A stretch of 8,327 nt of DNA. Origin: Bacillota bacterium. GTDB lineage: Bacteria > Bacillota > Dethiobacteria > DTU022 > UBA8154. The stretch covers positions 1 to 8,327 of the forward strand of contig DMPF01000096.1 of assembly GCA_003456095.1 (NCBI GenBank). Reading direction: 5' to 3'. This document shows, in pieces, positions 6,958-8,327 of this stretch. Within the stretch, counting starts at the first letter, position 1. Every line of letters begins with the position of its first letter. The position numbers and the translations under genes are program-made. The notes under the pieces were generated by a model, which was not told where the DNA came from, ran no database searches, and saw only the letters and a program-made list of their open reading frames with translations.

Positions 6958-7084
6958 AGAGAAACCCTTCCTTCTTTTTATTTTCTATTCGATATTCAGC
7001 TGTTAATTCCTACCGTTATTACCTCCTTCCCGTGAAATGTTGCATATACGTTTATTATAATCGCCTTCTTCAATAGTCCAATAA

Positions 7085-7100
7085 TGCAATAATTATGCCA
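7085..7100 (-). promoter_or_regulatory. Sigma-54 (-24/-12) promoter for the dctPQM-ligase-bzdPQ train
   Basis: On the minus strand the sequence is TGGCATAATTATTGCA, matching the consensus TGGCACG-N4-TTGCW with the invariant GG and GC exactly 10 nt apart. The predicted transcription start is near 7074, where the minus strand has an A, giving a leader of about 117 nt before dctP. Sigma-54 promoters are silent without an ATP-dependent enhancer-binding activator, so the operon is probably induced by a specific signal. Confidence 0.7.
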
Positions 7101-7228
7101 ATTAAACAGAATATGATGCAAATTGCCAAACGAAGCTCAAACCTTAATCAAGAGTTACCGCGATACATGCTCCAAGGCTATTTTTCGTCTCATGTACGCC
7201 TCACAAGCTGCCGGATGCTTTTAATGAT

Positions 7229-7244
7229 GGTAAAATTATTTACC
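7229..7244. promoter_or_regulatory. Palindromic operator site A (GGTAA-N6-TTACC)
   Basis: GGTAAAATTATTTACC, a perfect inverted repeat (6-bp arms, 4-nt centre). Its centre is about 160 bp upstream of the predicted minus-strand start, a normal distance for a sigma-54 activator site. Confidence 0.65.
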
Positions 7245-7324
7245 GATCTTCATACTAAGTCGTTGTAGAAAGCAGCCAAGCTCAATTATTACTGCAATCA
7301 GAAACTTCTATGGAATGTAATGAC

Positions 7325-7340
7325 GGTAAATATTATTACC
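7325..7340. promoter_or_regulatory. Palindromic operator site B (GGTAA-N6-TTACC)
   Basis: GGTAAATATTATTACC; arms identical to those of site A and same total length. It is centred about 203 bp upstream of the predicted plus-strand start and 258 bp upstream of the minus-strand start. Confidence 0.65.
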
Positions 7341-7347
7341 ATTCCGT

Positions 7348-7363
7348 GGTAAGGATCATTACC
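7348..7363. promoter_or_regulatory. Palindromic operator site C (GGTAA-N6-TTACC)
   Basis: GGTAAGGATCATTACC; the same 5-bp arms and 6-nt centre, 23 bp centre-to-centre from site B, close to two helical turns. The B/C pair could bind two activator dimers side by side. Confidence 0.65.
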
Positions 7364-7382
7364 ATTCATCCGGCATTATAAT

Positions 7383-7398
7383 GGCAATGATCATTGCT
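7383..7398. promoter_or_regulatory. Degenerate operator site D, containing a 14-bp perfect palindrome
   Basis: GGCAATGATCATTGCT keeps the geometry of sites A-C with T-to-C changes in the arms (GG[T/C]AA-N6-TT[A/G]C). Its core GCAATGATCATTGC (7384-7397) is a perfect palindrome. It is 35 bp from site C and about 145 bp upstream of the predicted plus-strand start. Confidence 0.5.
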
Positions 7399-7449
7399 GG
7401 CACTATTTATTTTTTGGAAGGATCACATTTTCTACTTTTTTCATACACC

Positions 7450-7469
7450 TTGACCGGACTTGACCGGAC
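7450..7469 (+). repeat. Tandem 10-bp direct repeat
   Basis: TTGACCGGAC occurs twice without a gap (7450-7459, 7460-7469), one helical turn apart, so both copies face the same side of the DNA. It lies about 67-86 bp upstream of the predicted plus-strand start. TTGACC resembles a -35 box, but no -10 element is at a normal distance. It may be a second regulator's site. Confidence 0.6.
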
Positions 7470-7482
7470 ACCGCCGCTTATA

Positions 7483-7510
7483 ACCTGTCCGTTTCACTCG
7501 GAAGACAGGT
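7483..7510. repeat. Inverted repeat abutting the plus-strand sigma-54 promoter
   Basis: ACCTGTC (7483-7489) and GACAGGT (7504-7510) form a 7-bp inverted repeat with a 14-nt spacer. Its right arm ends on the first base of the -24 element, so a protein bound here would touch or block the promoter. Confidence 0.4.
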
Positions 7511-7525
7511 GGCAAGGAAATTGCA
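7510..7525 (+). promoter_or_regulatory. Sigma-54 (-24/-12) promoter for the oxidoreductase operon
   Basis: TGGCAAGGAAATTGCA matches TGGCACG-N4-TTGCW with GG and GC exactly 10 nt apart. The predicted start is near 7536, leaving a leader of about 74 nt to GTG 7610. Together with the opposite-facing promoter at 7085-7100 it suggests that both operons respond to the same class of activator. Confidence 0.7.
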
Positions 7526-7609
7526 TGTGAAGTAACTTAAAGGGAAGCAAAAAAACAGGTGGGCTGTTCTGAAAAATTTCTATCAAAAACCTGGAGGTGT
7601 AATAAAACA

Positions 7610-8158
7610 GTGCTGCAAATCAGGATGCACGGACGCGGTGGTCAGGGGGCGCAGATGGCTGCACAAATCCTGGCAACTGCATTTTTCCGTGAAAGAAAAT
7701 ATGTTCAGGCTTTTGCCACTTATGGCGGAGCCAGGCGGGGCACGGCAGTCAGTTCATTTCTGCGTATTGACGACAAGCCAATCCGCCTGCGCTGCAATAT
7801 CGAAGATCCTGATGCCGTTCTCTGTTTCGATGCCAGCCTGCTCGATGAAAAGCTGCTTCAGGGAGCTGGAACAAAAACGCTGATTTTGGTTAACTCCACA
7901 CTGTCTGCAGAGGCTTTTAAGGACTTTGCCGGGTTAAAGATTTATACCATAGATGGCAAGGCCATAGCTGCACACAACGGGTTGGGCCGTATTGTCAACT
8001 CTGCCCTGCTTGGGGCCTTTGCCGGTTTGCTGGGTGCCCCCGAATTCAAGAACCTGCAGCAAGTAGTGGAAGAAATGAGCCCGGTAAAAGCAAAAGAAAA
8101 TGTAAGTTCCTGCCTGGAAGGTTATGAACTGGCCAGGGCAATTAGAGGAGTGGCATAG
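7610..8158 (+). CDS. 2-oxoacid:acceptor oxidoreductase gamma subunit (PorG/PadE-like)
   Basis: Gamma subunit, 182 residues, of a CoA-dependent, thiamine-diphosphate 2-oxoacid oxidoreductase (pyruvate, 2-oxoisovalerate or phenylglyoxylate type), cytoplasmic and oxygen-sensitive. Visible: N-terminal RMHGRGGQGAQMAAQILA, the glycine-rich start that defines this family; FATYGGARRGTAVSSFLRI, the usual YGxxRRGxxVxxFxRI motif; and GRIVNSALLGAFAGL near the end. The enzyme oxidises and decarboxylates a 2-oxoacid to acyl-CoA while reducing an electron carrier. The start is GTG 7610 with GGAGGT at 7593-7598. GTG 7559 is in frame but has no ribosome site and gives a non-family leader. Its stop TAG directly abuts the ATG of the next gene. 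Next to benzoyl-CoA genes, phenylglyoxylate or an arylpyruvate is a reasonable substrate guess, but this subunit does not set specificity. Confidence 0.9.
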   Translation: MLQIRMHGRGGQGAQMAAQILATAFFRERKYVQAFATYGGARRGTAVSSFLRIDDKPIRLRCNIEDPDAVLCFDASLLDEKLLQGAGTKTLILVNSTLSAEAFKDFAGLKIYTIDGKAIAAHNGLGRIVNSALLGAFAGLLGAPEFKNLQQVVEEMSPVKAKENVSSCLEGYELARAIRGVA

Positions 8159-8327
8159 ATGGTAATAACCAAAGGTGAAGTTTATGAAGTGCCAACCACT
8201 TGGACAACGGACTGGATCGATATTTTCAATACGGGGACATGGCGAAGCGTTATCCCGATCCACCAGCGACGACCCGCCCCCTGTCATGACGCCTGCCCGG
8301 TAAACGGGGAGATCCCCACATGGATCC
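8159..8327 (+). CDS. GltD-like Fe-S/NAD(P)H oxidoreductase subunit, N-terminus only (partial, right edge)
   Basis: Fifty-six codons are visible, starting at ATG 8159 immediately after the TAG of the gamma-subunit gene, with AGAGGAG (8144-8150) as ribosome site inside that gene. The segment PAPCHDACPVNGEIPTWI carries the CxxxCP start of the Fer4_20 domain that opens glutamate-synthase small-subunit-like proteins; such proteins continue with two 4Fe-4S clusters and an FAD/NAD(P)H-binding fold. In phenylglyoxylate:NAD+ oxidoreductase (PadEFGHI) a GltD-like subunit (PadH) links the 2-oxoacid enzyme to NAD+. Here it would similarly pass electrons between the oxidoreductase and NAD(P)H. Only the first cysteines can be seen; the flavin and nucleotide domains, and any ferredoxin fusion, lie beyond the edge. 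Confidence 0.75.
   Translation, partial: MVITKGEVYEVPTTWTTDWIDIFNTGTWRSVIPIHQRRPAPCHDACPVNGEIPTWI

Larger units (their letters stand above)
6958..7609. other. Divergent intergenic control region
   Basis: About 650 bp without a supported gene, AT-rich in places, lying between the first codons of two divergent operons. It holds both sigma-54 promoters, operator sites A-D, the tandem repeat, the inverted repeat and the ribosome sites listed separately. It also has an unused perfect ribosome-site match, AAGGAGGT on the minus strand (7028-7021), inside the predicted dctP leader. No regulator gene or structured RNA was recognised here. Confidence 0.8.

Noticed and set aside
7398..7413. TGGCAC as a third sigma-54 promoter on the plus strand
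   Set aside because: A good -24 half, but the -12 position reads TTTT instead of TTGC. The overlapping TGGCA...TTGCT at 7382-7398 has the spacing one base too long.
7450..7484. Sigma-70 type promoter TTGACC ... TATAAC upstream of the oxidoreductase operon
   Set aside because: Spacers from the two TTGACC copies to TATAAC are 23 and 13 nt, neither near 17; the sigma-54 match at 7510-7525 explains the operon better.
1..8327. CRISPR arrays, insertion sequences, tRNA or rRNA genes
   Set aside because: No spaced direct repeats, transposase-like frames, terminal repeats, tRNA cloverleaf signals or rRNA segments were seen; the window is a metabolic cluster.

Overview
The window looks like chromosomal DNA from an anaerobic, probably Gram-positive (clostridial, Peptococcaceae-like) bacterium that degrades aromatic acids without oxygen. 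Grounds: a TRAP binding protein made as a lipoprotein, strong GGAGG-type ribosome sites with TTG and GTG starts, oxygen-sensitive enzyme families (2-oxoacid:acceptor oxidoreductase, benzoyl-CoA reductase-type activator subunits), and sigma-54 type promoters. The genus is inference; no rRNA or other marker gene is present.

Layout. Positions 1-6957 hold one minus-strand gene train, read from right to left: dctP-like lipoprotein, dctQ-like and dctM-like membrane subunits of a TRAP transporter, a PaaK-type aryl-CoA ligase, two BcrA/BadF/HgdC-family ATPases best matching BzdP and BzdQ of the ATP-dependent (class I) benzoyl-CoA reductase, and a cyclohexa-1,5-diene-1-carbonyl-CoA hydratase-like gene cut by the left edge. 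From 7610 rightwards a divergent plus-strand operon starts with the gamma subunit of a 2-oxoacid:acceptor oxidoreductase, followed without a gap by the start of a GltD-like Fe-S/flavin NAD(P)H subunit cut by the right edge.

How the genes fit together (inference from families and order): the TRAP system imports an aromatic carboxylate; the ligase makes its CoA thioester; the divergent oxidoreductase would convert an aryl 2-oxoacid such as phenylglyoxylate to an acyl-CoA such as benzoyl-CoA; BzdP/Q would supply ATP-driven low-potential electrons to the dearomatising reductase; the hydratase adds water to the diene product. The catalytic BzdN/BzdO subunits are not in the window.

The most striking non-coding part is the roughly 650-bp divergent region 6958-7609. 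Each side has a -24/-12 (sigma-54) promoter with exact GG-N10-GC spacing, one facing each operon, and between them lie three near-identical 16-bp palindromes GGTAA-N6-TTACC plus a degenerate fourth. This is the architecture expected of a shared enhancer-binding activator. Other notable points: bzdP has no ATG/GTG/TTG start that keeps its nucleotide-binding loop (an AUA start, or an indel, is needed), and an 18-bp hairpin (17 of 18 paired) separates dctP from dctQ.
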